Notes under the pieces: model-generated
What the model was told of the DNA's origin: nothing
The model's database searches: none
Seen by the model: the letters and a program-made list of their open reading frames with translations, nothing else
Translations under genes and position numbers: made by a program
DNA from: Halomontanus rarus
Lineage (GTDB): Archaea > Halobacteriota > Halobacteria > Halobacteriales > Natrialbaceae
Length of the DNA stretch: 64,000 bases
Direction: 5' to 3'
Assembly (NCBI RefSeq): GCF_017357405.1
Contig: NZ_CP071597.1
Coordinates: 992,001 to 1,056,000 of the forward strand
Shown here: in pieces, positions 35,441 to 44,195 of the stretch
How the letters are laid out: every line of letters begins with the position of its first letter
Numbering within the stretch: position 1 is the stretch's first letter

Positions 35441-35683
35441 ATGTTCGATACCCGAACTCCTACGAAGACACACCTCTACTACATCGTCGGCTACGGGCTG
35501 CGCCTGTACGTCACGTGCCTGACCGTCGCCGGCGTCTACAGCCTCCTCTGGGTCCTCGAGCTCGCCGGCTATCTCAACGAGACCACGATCGCGGCCATCT
35601 GGCTGGCGATCGCCGCAATGGGGACCGTGTTCCTCGTGTTACTGATCCCGCTGTTCTACTCGAGTCGATCCGATCGGCGGTAG
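35441..35683 (+). CDS. Small two-helix membrane protein (80 residues)
   Basis: Started at MFDTRTPTKTHLYYIVGYGL, the protein has two membrane helices (LRLYVTCLTVAGVYSLLWVLEL and TTIAAIWLAIAAMGTVFLVLLI) and a short basic tail (SSRSDRR). An in-frame start at 35396 would add 15 residues. No family is recognised. The dispersed repeat copy B begins 20 bp after its stop. Confidence 0.55.
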   Translation: MFDTRTPTKTHLYYIVGYGLRLYVTCLTVAGVYSLLWVLELAGYLNETTIAAIWLAIAAMGTVFLVLLIPLFYSSRSDRR

Positions 35684-35702
35684 CTGGTCTCGCACCGACT
35701 CC

Positions 35703-35754
35703 CACACCGATCGCACAGCTACCGTGTCCGGGTGTGCAGCGACGATCGGTAGCT
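35703..35754. repeat. Dispersed palindromic intergenic repeat, copy B
   Basis: CACACC (35703-35708) pairs with GGTGTG (35731-35736). In addition AGCTACCG (35717-35724) pairs exactly with CGGTAGCT (35747-35754), so two alternative stems are possible. The first 34 bp match copy A at 13791. Both copies are in non-coding DNA after small membrane-protein or element sequences. Confidence 0.6.
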
Positions 35755-35994
35755 ACGGCACGGAGGGTCGGCGGCTACGACTCGTCGTGACTCGCGTTCG
35801 CGTGAAGGTCGATCAGAGCGACGCGTCGTCGAGCGACGAGAGATGATTCCCGCGTGTCACTGTCTGTCGCAAGTATTGAACATTCTGTTCCTATTTTAAG
35901 TAGGCAGTGGGCATACGAGTCACTAACATACTAATTAATGCCACATCCCTCCATATGCGAATCGCTTTTACCGCCCGACCTCCGAGGTTCGTTC

Positions 35995-36186
35995 ATGAGT
36001 CCTCCACACTCGCCGACCGACGGCCGAAAGATGGTCCTCTACTGTCAGGAGTGCGGTCACGACAGTCCGACCACCGGTGACTGGAACGAGTCCCCGAACG
36101 GTGACGAAGTCCAGTACAACTGCCCGGAATGCGGGCACCTCGTGACGCGTCGCCCGCGCGAGGAACCCCGACACGTGCCGCTCTGA
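35995..36186 (+). CDS. Small zinc-ribbon protein (63 residues)
   Basis: From the ATG at 35995 (MSPPHSPTDGRKMVLYCQEC) the protein has two CxxCG knuckles, CQECGHDSP and CPECGHLVT, about 23 residues apart, which form a zinc ribbon. The layout (VLYCQECGHDSPTTGDW, then NGDEVQYNCPECG) matches a haloarchaeal small-protein family with a DUF number. Function is unknown. It is 254 bp upstream of topA on the same strand. Confidence 0.75.
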   Translation: MSPPHSPTDGRKMVLYCQECGHDSPTTGDWNESPNGDEVQYNCPECGHLVTRRPREEPRHVPL

Positions 36187-36315
36187 GTCGGCGGTTTTTC
36201 CGGTCGTCAGTCACCGCTGTTCTGTCGATTCACTCTCGTTTCGCGTTCTGATCACCGTTCGCGGTTCGAACGGTTTTCCCGATCGTCACACCACCTGAGT
36301 CGGTGACTCGTTCGT

Positions 36316-36337
36316 GCGCGCTCGCGGTAGAGCGCGC
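36316..36337. other. Perfect 8-bp inverted repeat upstream of topA
   Basis: GCGCGCTC (36316-36323) and GAGCGCGC (36330-36337) flank a 6-base spacer. The alternating purine-pyrimidine arm could extrude or switch to Z-DNA under negative supercoiling. It is also usable as a terminator stem for the gene upstream, although no T-run follows. Confidence 0.4.
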
Positions 36338-36425
36338 GCACACCCGCGCCGTCGGTCGATTCTGGGCGAAAAGGTTATCCGAGTAACCGGCGTAGCGAGC
36401 GACGATGATCGAGACTCGAGTAGCG

Positions 36426-36439
36426 GGAGGTGAACCTCC
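36426..36439 (+). promoter_or_regulatory. Shine-Dalgarno sequence inside a hairpin at topA
   Basis: GGAGG (36426-36430), loop TGAA, CCTCC (35-39 of the same line, 36435-36439) form a perfect 5-bp stem. It contains a strong SD sequence and ends directly before the GTG start at 36440. As RNA this would hide the ribosome site, so translation may depend on unfolding. Confidence 0.55.
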
Positions 36440-38929
36440 GTGGAGCTGATTATCACCGAAAAGGACAACGCTGCACGGCGGATCGCCGACATTCTGAGCG
36501 GTGGTTCGATGGACGCGACGCGCGAGAACAGCGTGAACGTCTACGAGTGGGGCGGCAAGCGGTGCGTCGGACTGTCGGGACACGTCGTCGGCGTGGATTT
36601 CCCGCCGGAGTACTCCGACTGGCGCGACGTCGAACCCGCCGAATTGATCGACGCGGACATCGAGAAGGAGGCCACGAAGGAGAACATCGTCGCGACGCTT
36701 CGCATTCTGGCCCGTCAGGCCGAGACGGCGACTATCGCGACCGATTACGATCGGGAGGGCGAACTGATCGGGAAGGAGGCCTACGAGATCGTTCGCGAGG
36801 TCAACGAGGAGATTCCCATCCGTCGCGTTCGATTCTCCTCGATTACCGAAAACGAGGTTACGAACGCCTTCGCAGAACCCGAAGAGCTCGACTTCGATCT
36901 CGCGGCCGCCGGCGAGGCCCGCCAAATCATCGACCTCATCTGGGGGGCCGCACTGACGCGGTTTCTCTCGCTCTCCGCGGGCCAACTCGGCAACGACTTC
37001 ATCTCCGTCGGGCGAGTCCAGTCACCGACGCTCAAACTACTCGTCGACCGCGAACGCGAGATCGAGGCGTTCGACCCCGAAGACTACTGGGAACTGTTCG
37101 TCGACCTCACCAAGGCCGACGACGACGCGGAGGCCTTCGACGCCCAGTACTTTTACCTCGACGAGGAGGACAACGAAGCCGAACGCGTCTGGAACGAAGC
37201 GGACGCCGAGGCGGCGTTCGAGGACCTCTCGAGTGCGTCCTCGGCCACGGTCGTCGACGTCAACCGACGGACGCGGACCGACACGCCGCCGGCACCGTTC
37301 AACACCACCCAGTTCATCCGCGCGGCCAGCGCGATCGGGTATTCGGCCAAGCGAGCGATGTCGATCGCCGAGGACCTCTATACGGCGGGGTACATCACCT
37401 ACCCGCGAACGGACAACACCGTCTACCCGGACGACCTCGACCCCGAGGTGCTGCTCGACGACTTCGTCGGCCACCCCACGCTGGGTGAGGACGCCGAAGA
37501 CCTGCTCGAGGCCGACGAGATCCGTCCGACAGAAGGCGACGAGGAGACGACCGACCACCCGCCGATCCACCCGACCGGCGAGATTCCGACCCGCGGCGAC
37601 GTCTCCGACGACGAGTGGGAGGTTTTCGAACTCGTGGTCAGGCGCTTCTACGCCACCGTCGCCGAGGATGCGGTCTGGGAGCACCTGCGCGTCGTCGCCG
37701 AAGCGGCCGACCGCTCGCTGAAGGCGAACGGCAAGCGCCTCGTCGAGCCCGGTTACCACGCGGTGTACCCGTACTTCTCGACCACCGAGAACTACGTTCC
37801 GGACGTCGCCGAGGGCGAGGACCTCGCGCTGACGGACGTCGAACTCGAGGCGAAACAGACCCAGCCGCCCCGGCGCTACGGCCAGTCCCGGCTCATCGAG
37901 ACCATGGAGAGTATGGGAATCGGGACGAAGTCGACACGACACGAGACCCTCGAGAAACTCTACGACCGCGGCTACGTCGAGAGCGACCCGCCGCGGCCAA
38001 CCCGGCTGGCGATGGCCGTCGTCGAGGCCGCCGAGAACTACGCCGACCGCGTCGTCAGCGAGGAGATGACCGCCCAGCTCGAGGCAGACATGGACGCCAT
38101 CGCGGGCGGCGAGGCGACCCTCGAGGACGTCACCGGTGAATCCCGCGAGATGCTCGAGGACATCTTCGCGGAGCTGGCCGACTCCCGCGAGGAGATCGGC
38201 GACCACATCCGGAAGTCGCTCAAAGACGACAAGCGGCTGGGGCCGTGTCCCGAGTGCGGCGAGGATCTGCTGGTCCGGCGCAGCCGGTACGGCTCGTACT
38301 TCGTCGGCTGCGACGGCTACCCCGACTGCGAGCACACGATTCCACTTCCCTCGACGGGCAAGCCGCTCATTCTCGAGGAGACCTGCGAGGACCACGGTTT
38401 GCACGAGGTGAAGATGCTCGCGGGTCGACAGACGTTCGTCCACGGCTGTCCGCTCTGTAAGGCCGAGGAGGCCGGCGAAGGGCCGGTGCTCGGCGAGTGT
38501 CCCGACTGCGGTGACGAACACGGCGGCGAACTCGCGGTCAAAACCCTTCAGAGCGGGTCTCGGCTCGTGGGCTGTACACGCTATCCCGACTGCGAGTACT
38601 CGCTTCCCCTGCCGCGACGCGGCGAGATCGAGGTAACCGACGAGCGGTGCGAGGAACACGACTTACCCGAACTGCTGATTCACAGCGGCGACGAGCCATG
38701 GGAACTGGGTTGTCCGATCTGTAACTACCAGGAGTTCCAGGCTCGCGAGAGCGAGAGCGGCTCGGACCTCGAGAGTTTGGACGGCGTCGGCGCGAAGACC
38801 GTCGAGAAACTCGCCGCGGCGGGCATCGAGAGCCTGGACGATCTCACCGACGCCGATCCCGACTCGGTCGCCGCCGACGTCGACGGCATCAGTGCAGATC
38901 GCGTTCGGAGCTGGCAGGCCAAGGCCTGA
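36440..38929 (+). CDS. topA: DNA topoisomerase I (type IA)
   Basis: The 829-residue enzyme relaxes negative supercoils. The start is GTG giving MELIITEKDNAARRIADIL, the conserved N terminus of the archaeal enzyme. The Toprim domain has TDYDREGELIG (about residue 100), and the catalytic tyrosine is Tyr321 in YITYPRTDN. The C-terminal part holds several zinc-ribbon modules (CPECGEDLL...CDGYPDCEH; CPDCGDEH...CTRYPDCEY; a third with CPIC) and ends in a helix-hairpin-helix region (LDGVGAKTVEKLAAAGIESL). This long form with zinc ribbons plus HhH is typical for haloarchaea. Expression may be controlled by the hairpin over its SD sequence. Confidence 0.97.
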   Translation: MELIITEKDNAARRIADILSGGSMDATRENSVNVYEWGGKRCVGLSGHVVGVDFPPEYSDWRDVEPAELIDADIEKEATKENIVATLRILARQAETATIATDYDREGELIGKEAYEIVREVNEEIPIRRVRFSSITENEVTNAFAEPEELDFDLAAAGEARQIIDLIWGAALTRFLSLSAGQLGNDFISVGRVQSPTLKLLVDREREIEAFDPEDYWELFVDLTKADDDAEAFDAQYFYLDEEDNEAERVWNEADAEAAFEDLSSASSATVVDVNRRTRTDTPPAPFNTTQFIRAASAIGYSAKRAMSIAEDLYTAGYITYPRTDNTVYPDDLDPEVLLDDFVGHPTLGEDAEDLLEADEIRPTEGDEETTDHPPIHPTGEIPTRGDVSDDEWEVFELVVRRFYATVAEDAVWEHLRVVAEAADRSLKANGKRLVEPGYHAVYPYFSTTENYVPDVAEGEDLALTDVELEAKQTQPPRRYGQSRLIETMESMGIGTKSTRHETLEKLYDRGYVESDPPRPTRLAMAVVEAAENYADRVVSEEMTAQLEADMDAIAGGEATLEDVTGESREMLEDIFAELADSREEIGDHIRKSLKDDKRLGPCPECGEDLLVRRSRYGSYFVGCDGYPDCEHTIPLPSTGKPLILEETCEDHGLHEVKMLAGRQTFVHGCPLCKAEEAGEGPVLGECPDCGDEHGGELAVKTLQSGSRLVGCTRYPDCEYSLPLPRRGEIEVTDERCEEHDLPELLIHSGDEPWELGCPICNYQEFQARESESGSDLESLDGVGAKTVEKLAAAGIESLDDLTDADPDSVAADVDGISADRVRSWQAKA

Positions 38930-39290
38930 GCACGCGAGGCGATCCGCGGCCCCGTTTCGAATTCGTCTCGAATTCGTCTCGAGTTCGACCGCGTTCTCGA
39001 GCGACGGTTCGACCGGTCAGCGACGGTGACACGACGAGGGCGGACCGACGACTGCACTCGGGAGCGAAAGGAATCGGTCTTCGCCTTGGGGGAACACATT
39101 GGCCAATAAACGTAATGTTCTTTCCGCATGTTTATGTGGGTGGAGTGATTCTATACGGGATGGAAATGGAACGCTCTCGGTGTGCGTTCCCTTCGCTGGC
39201 AGCCGTCGATGATTTCGGCTCGACGATCGCTCTCGGTCGTCCGACGCTGAACACCGCCTCGCCTGTCCCACACCCAACCCACACCCAACT
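38930..39290 (+). other. Intergenic region downstream of topA
   Basis: The 361-bp stretch holds no supported gene. Right after the topA stop lies a short tandem repeat (tcgaattcgtc twice, then tcgagttcg, 38957-38987). An AT-richer tract (39100-39150, with gtttatgtg) is a likely promoter for the downstream regulator gene, though it lies about 150 nt from its ATG. Confidence 0.45.
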
Positions 39291-39758
39291 ATGACCCCAC
39301 CGAACCACGATTCACGATGGAGCCGTTCCGATACTCGACTCGATACTCGCCTGCCCGTTCCGCCGGATGGGCCGGCGGACGACGACGGCGACGGAAACGC
39401 GTCCGACCTCTCGCCCGACGCGCTGTTCGACGTCCTCGCCACCACCCGATCGCGGTACGTGCTGTACTATCTGGTCGATCACGGCGGGACGACGACGGTC
39501 GACACGGTTGCAACGGCCATCACGGCCTGGGAGTCCGAGACGACGGTCGATAGCGTTCCGAAGAACGCGGTCGAAGAGACCGTCATCAATCTGGTCCACG
39601 CAACGCTCCCGAAACTCGAGGAGTACGGCTTCGTCGAGTACGACGGCGCCGGAGGAGTCGTGACGCCGACGCCGCGCGCCGACGACCTCGCACCGTTTCT
39701 CGAGATTGCCCGTCAACTGGACAGCCCGGAAGCTGACGGCACAGTGCTCGAGGACTGA
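39291..39758 (+). CDS. DUF7344 winged-helix regulator-like protein
   Basis: The 155-residue protein has a disordered acidic N terminus, then SPDALFDVLATTRSRYVLYY, a helix pair typical of haloarchaeal winged-helix regulators, with LVDHGGTTTVDTVATAITAW, VINLVHATLPKLEEYGFVEY and DGAGGVVTPTPRADDLAPFL. The L-x-x-LP-K-LEE-x-G-x-V-E-Y helix is the usual recognition/wing signature of DUF7344/DUF7345-like proteins. It is encoded next to the histidine kinase on the opposite strand, and may be its partner, but this is only inferred from proximity. No metal or ligand site is seen. Confidence 0.8.
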   Translation: MTPPNHDSRWSRSDTRLDTRLPVPPDGPADDDGDGNASDLSPDALFDVLATTRSRYVLYYLVDHGGTTTVDTVATAITAWESETTVDSVPKNAVEETVINLVHATLPKLEEYGFVEYDGAGGVVTPTPRADDLAPFLEIARQLDSPEADGTVLED

Positions 39759-39939
39759 GTTCCGACGCGAAACGGAACTGAGAACGGGGGGACGATGGGA
39801 TCCGGGTATTCGTAGTCGTCGTGCGTTTTTCCGTGGTATCGATGCTCGAGCGACGGCACCTGATGGCAGGTGGTGTCTTCCCCGTTTCCGATTCTCCGAT
39901 TAATAATTCGAGGCGACCGCCGCCGCGGTCGACCTCCGG

Positions 39940-41973
39940 TCAGTGGGACTCGAGTTCTGGCTCCGGCTGAAGTTCGACGATGCGGACGTCCTCGAAGACC
40001 GCTTCACAGATTTTGTCGCGAGCGTGGCTACAGACTGCCAGTCCTGCCGCCACCGGGCCGGTCGCCCGAACCGGTTGCTGGTCGATCACCGTCCACCCGT
40101 CGTCGGTCGACACGTAGCCGGTCACGCGGGAGTCGAGAAAGTCCAACCGGTATCGCTGGGACGCTCCGGCGTACTCCCACGACGGTCGCGTCCTGATCCG
40201 ATCCTCCGGGTTGGATCGCCACCCGAATTCGGTTCCGTGCTGTGGCAGCAGTCCGACGAAACCCAGTGGCGACCCCGCCGTCGGATCGTCCCGGATCATC
40301 ACACCGGCCTTGCTGAACTCGTGGACGGTATCGAAGTCGTGGACCGTAGCGACCACGCGTACTGGCGGATCGACGGTGGCGTACGTGAAGTGGTGCTCGT
40401 CGATATCCTCCCAAACGTCGCGACCGCCCCCCGTCAGCGACCACACGTTGCGGTCGGTATCGAAGGTCGATTCGCCAGCCGACATCACGTCGCCGATGTC
40501 GGTCGACGCCGAGAGCTGGATCGGGTCCCCTTCGATTGCGTACTGCTGAACCGGTGTCTGGAGCAGGCAACCGTCGACGTTGAACCGCGTACCGCCCGAA
40601 CGTTCGCTCTCACCCGCAGAGACGGTCCAGTCGTGAGCCTCCGCGATCTCTCGGACGATCGCCAGACCGACGCCGGTCCCGCCGCGAGTGTGACCGTATT
40701 CGAAGACCACGTCCGCGTCCTCGACGTCTAGTCCTTGGCCGTCATCGGCGACGTAGAATCCCTCGTCAGAGAGGCCGACGACGACCTCGACGTCCGGACC
40801 GACGTGCTCGAGTGCGTTCCAGAAGAGGTTACTCAAAAGCTGTCGAAGTTGGCCCTCTACGGCCTCGATCGTCGTTCCGGTTGGCACCTCGTTGCGAAGA
40901 GATGCTGTTCCCGTATCCAAGACGCCCCAGACGTCGTCGACGAGGGTTGGGAGGTCGACCCCATCCGCCGCGGCGTCCGTCTCCTCCGGTCGGACCATCG
41001 CCAGCAGATCCTCGACGAGTTCTTCCATGCGCTCGAGGGCGGTTTCGACGTCGTCGAGGGCTGCCTCGTGGTCGGCCGGGTCATCAGTTTCTCTCGCAAG
41101 CTGGAGGTACCCGTTCGCGATCATGATCGGATTCCGCAGGTCGTGAGAAACGAAACTGGCGAATCCCTCTAGTTGTCTGACTCGCTTCTGGAGTTCTCGC
41201 TCCCTCTCTTCGAAACCGGTAATGTCCACCGTAATCCCGACCAACCCGACGACCTCTCCGTCCTCGTTGCGCCACGGCATCTTCGTCTTCCGCTGCCAGT
41301 TCGACACCCCGCCGATCTCGTGATGTCTGTCGTTGTCCACCAGTGGCTCGCCGGTTTCGACGACCTGCAGGTCGTCCTCGTAGGACTCGACGGCTGGAAC
41401 GCCGCGGATGTCTCCCCATATATCGACGTCGGTTCTACCGATCATCGGCTCGTCGACGGTTTCTTTGCTCCACTCGGAGATGTCGACGAACCGGGCCTCC
41501 TCGTCCTTGAAGTAGATCGACATCGGCATCGTCTCCATCAGTGCACGATACCGTTCGCTCTCCTGACGACGGGTACGACGATCAGCGTATTCATTGGCGG
41601 CGTCGCGAACGACGCTGGACAGCATCGTCTCGTGTCCGTCGACCGTGCGGGGAAGATAGTCGGTTGCACCGGCCCGAAGCGCCTCGCTGGCTGCCCTGGG
41701 AGCTGGCTCGAGCGGGAAGAGGACGATCGGGAGATCCGGATCGGATTCGCGTACGGCGGAGACGGCATCGATGGCGTCCTCGAGATCGCATGCGATCACG
41801 AGACAGTCGACGGAGCCATCGGTCTCGATCGCTGTCAGGGCCGTTTCGATTCCGACAACTCGATCGACCGATACGGAGTCCTCACTAGTGAGTCCCGCCG
41901 GTAGAACTTCGGGCTCCTCGGCGGCCCCTTCCACGTAGAGTACCCGAACGTCTCTGTGCTCCGGGTCGTACAT
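39940..41973 (-). CDS. Soluble PAS histidine kinase with C-terminal DUF1349-like domain
   Basis: The 677-residue protein has no membrane helix. An N-terminal receiver-like domain (1-125, Asp68 region VDCLVIACDLED) is followed by a PAS domain (about 140-260, MPMSIYFKDEEARFVDISEW), a HisKA dimer region with His277 in FVSHDLRNPIMIANGYLQL, and an HATPase domain with WNALEHVG, VADDGQGLDVED and GGTGVGLAIVREIAEAH. After residue about 485 a beta-rich domain begins (STDIGDVMSAGEST, KAGVMIRDDPTAGSP, YRLDFLDSRVTGYVSTDDG). This matches DUF1349, a concanavalin-like fold normally found in extracellular proteins. The signal sensed is unknown. The tandem of a cytoplasmic kinase and this domain is unusual. 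Confidence 0.85.
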   Translation of the reverse strand: MYDPEHRDVRVLYVEGAAEEPEVLPAGLTSEDSVSVDRVVGIETALTAIETDGSVDCLVIACDLEDAIDAVSAVRESDPDLPIVLFPLEPAPRAASEALRAGATDYLPRTVDGHETMLSSVVRDAANEYADRRTRRQESERYRALMETMPMSIYFKDEEARFVDISEWSKETVDEPMIGRTDVDIWGDIRGVPAVESYEDDLQVVETGEPLVDNDRHHEIGGVSNWQRKTKMPWRNEDGEVVGLVGITVDITGFEERERELQKRVRQLEGFASFVSHDLRNPIMIANGYLQLARETDDPADHEAALDDVETALERMEELVEDLLAMVRPEETDAAADGVDLPTLVDDVWGVLDTGTASLRNEVPTGTTIEAVEGQLRQLLSNLFWNALEHVGPDVEVVVGLSDEGFYVADDGQGLDVEDADVVFEYGHTRGGTGVGLAIVREIAEAHDWTVSAGESERSGGTRFNVDGCLLQTPVQQYAIEGDPIQLSASTDIGDVMSAGESTFDTDRNVWSLTGGGRDVWEDIDEHHFTYATVDPPVRVVATVHDFDTVHEFSKAGVMIRDDPTAGSPLGFVGLLPQHGTEFGWRSNPEDRIRTRPSWEYAGASQRYRLDFLDSRVTGYVSTDDGWTVIDQQPVRATGPVAAGLAVCSHARDKICEAVFEDVRIVELQPEPELESH

Positions 41974-42276
41974 AGACGTACGGATGCGCGCCCAGTACGT
42001 TAAACGTCACGGGCGTTGGAGTATGCAGGTAAGACGCCGTCAGGGCGATAGAAGTGGCTAATTAGTGGTAACTAACACACCGATTGAACTGGCCGAATCG
42101 GGTACCGTTTTAGACGATATGTCTATATATTGTAGTATCGGACTTTCAAATAACATGTTCAGTGTGATCGGCGCATTCATTCTTCACGAAAGATTCTTGG
42201 TAATGTATAGCAAAGGCTTTAGGTTCGGTAGGGCAAAATCTCGGGTACCGCTGGCCTACGAGGCCACATCCTACCT
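41974..42276 (+). other. AT-rich intergenic region upstream of the 2-oxoacid oxidoreductase genes
   Basis: This 303-bp region holds no confident gene. It is AT-rich at 42060-42240 with TATA-like tracts (gttttagac, gtctatatatt). It should hold divergent promoters for the kinase and the oxidoreductase genes. A 71-codon frame from 42065 overlaps the next ATG but looks non-coding (see rejected items). Confidence 0.5.
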
Positions 42277-44193
42277 ATGAGCGACAACGAACTCATCTGG
42301 CGAATCGCAGGCGGTTCCGGAGACGGGATCGACTCGACGAGTCAGACATTCGCGAAGGTGCTGATGCGCTCGGGGCTGGACGTCTTTACCCACCGACACT
42401 ATCCGTCACGGATTCGCGGTGGTCACACGTACGTCGAGATCCGAGCCGCAGGGCACGAAGTACAGTCACGGGGCGACGGTTACAACTTCCTCCTCGCACT
42501 GGGGGACTCGTTCGCCCGCAACCCGCAGGAAGACGCCTACTACGGCAACGAGGAGATCAAGCCCCTCTCGGAGAACTTGGACGAACTCCGCGAAGGCGGC
42601 ATCATCGTCTACGACACGGGCCTCATCAGCGAGGAGGACGTCGAAGACCTGAACCTCGAGGAGCGTGCCGAGGAGAACGACTGGCACCTCTTCCCGATGG
42701 ATCTACGCTCGCTCGCCCGCGAACACGGCCGCGAGGTCATGCGCAACACCGCCGGTGTCGGCGTCACCGCCGCACTGCTCGGGATGGACCTCGACCCGTT
42801 CGTCGAGGCGATGGAAGACTCGAAGATGACGGGAGACGTTCTGCAGGCCAACCTCGACATCTTCCAGGAAGCAAACGACATCGTCCACGAGGAGTTCGAG
42901 TTTACCCACGACCTCCGGATTCCGGAGGGCGAACACGAGGAAGAGCAGGCGCTGCTCTCGGGATCGAACGCGATCGCCTACGGCTCGATCGACGCCGGCT
43001 GTCGGTTCATCGCCGGCTACCCGATGACGCCGTGGACCGACGTGTTCACGATCATGTCCCAGCACCTACCCGAGATGGGCGGGATCTCCGAGCAGGTCGA
43101 AGACGAAATCGCCGCCGCGGCGCTCGCCGTCGGCGCGAGCCACGCCGGCGCGAAAGCCATGTCCGGATCCTCCGGCGGTGGCTTCGCGCTGATGTCCGAA
43201 CCGCTCGGCCTCGCGGAGATGACCGAGACGCCGATCGTCCTCGTCGAGTCCATGCGCGCCGGCCCCTCGACCGGGATGCCGACGAAACCCGAACAGGCCG
43301 ACCTCGAGTTCGTCCTCTACACGAGCCAGGGCGACTCCTCGCGGGTCGTCTTCGCGCCGGGGAACGTCGAGGAAGCCTACGAGCAGACGCGACTGGCGTT
43401 CCACATCGCCTACGAGTACCAGATTCCGACGATCATCATCTACGACCAGAAGCTCTCGGGCGAGAACACGAACGTTCCCGTCTCCTTTTTCGACCGCGAG
43501 CCAGAGCCGGATCTGGGCTCGACGCTCACCGAGGAGGAGCTCAAAGAGGCCGCCCACGACGCCTCCGGCAAGTTCGAGCGGTTCCAGCACGAACCCGACA
43601 CGGACGTCGACAACGGCGTCAGTCCGCGCTCGCTGCCCGGGCAGTCGGGCGGACGTTACCTCGCGACGGGGAACGAACACACCCCGACCGGCCACATCAG
43701 CGAGGACCCGGACAACCGCGTCTTCCAGCTCGAGCGACGCCTCCAGAAACTCGACTCGATCCGAGCGGAACTCGACGAGGAACACGAGTCCAACCAGACC
43801 TTCTTCGGCGACGAGTCGGCCGACTACGGCATCATCACCTGGGGCTCCTCCCAGGGTGCCGTCAAAGAAGCCGTCGAACGGCTGAACGACGCCGGCAGTC
43901 CCGTTAAGGGTCTCGGTGTCTCAGATATGATGCCGTTCCCCGAAGACGAGATTACGGCGTTCATCGAGAGCGTCGACGAGGTCATGGTCGTCGAGATGAA
44001 CGCGACCGCGCAGTTCCGCGGCCACATCCAGAAGGAACTCGGCCGCTACGGCGAGAAACTGACCAGTCTCCTCAAGTACAACGGTAACCCGTTCGAGCCA
44101 GCCGAGATCGTCGAGAGCTGCGAGCTCCGCATCGAGGACTCGGACGAGGAACCAACGGCACAGGTTCACATCGAACCCGCCGCAGGTGATTAA
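42277..44193 (+). CDS. 2-oxoacid:ferredoxin oxidoreductase, alpha subunit (Por/Kor type)
   Basis: The 638-residue protein starts MSDNELIWRIAGGSGDGIDS. Its N-terminal gamma-type domain contains GGSGDGIDSTSQTFAKVL and YPSRIRGGHTYVEIR. The alpha domain follows, with GSNAIAYGSIDAGCRFIAGYPMTPWTD and MSGSSGGGFALMSEPLGLAEM, and the C-terminal part has WGSSQGAVKEAVERL and VVEMNATAQFRGHIQKEL. This fused gamma-alpha chain with a separate beta subunit is the two-subunit haloarchaeal form that makes acetyl-CoA from pyruvate or succinyl-CoA from 2-oxoglutarate and reduces ferredoxin. Substrate cannot be fixed from sequence by eye. It is co-transcribed with the beta gene two bases downstream. Confidence 0.94.
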   Translation: MSDNELIWRIAGGSGDGIDSTSQTFAKVLMRSGLDVFTHRHYPSRIRGGHTYVEIRAAGHEVQSRGDGYNFLLALGDSFARNPQEDAYYGNEEIKPLSENLDELREGGIIVYDTGLISEEDVEDLNLEERAEENDWHLFPMDLRSLAREHGREVMRNTAGVGVTAALLGMDLDPFVEAMEDSKMTGDVLQANLDIFQEANDIVHEEFEFTHDLRIPEGEHEEEQALLSGSNAIAYGSIDAGCRFIAGYPMTPWTDVFTIMSQHLPEMGGISEQVEDEIAAAALAVGASHAGAKAMSGSSGGGFALMSEPLGLAEMTETPIVLVESMRAGPSTGMPTKPEQADLEFVLYTSQGDSSRVVFAPGNVEEAYEQTRLAFHIAYEYQIPTIIIYDQKLSGENTNVPVSFFDREPEPDLGSTLTEEELKEAAHDASGKFERFQHEPDTDVDNGVSPRSLPGQSGGRYLATGNEHTPTGHISEDPDNRVFQLERRLQKLDSIRAELDEEHESNQTFFGDESADYGIITWGSSQGAVKEAVERLNDAGSPVKGLGVSDMMPFPEDEITAFIESVDEVMVVEMNATAQFRGHIQKELGRYGEKLTSLLKYNGNPFEPAEIVESCELRIEDSDEEPTAQVHIEPAAGD

Positions 44194-44195
44194 TC

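Noticed and set aside
38957..38987. Tandem 11-base repeat after topA
   Set aside because: Only two full units with a partial third; degenerate TCGA-rich words are frequent in this genome.
42065..42280. 71-codon frame overlapping the start of the 2-oxoacid oxidoreductase alpha gene
   Set aside because: It is AT-rich, unlike haloarchaeal genes, has no family features and lies over the promoter region; overlap with the next ATG is by chance.
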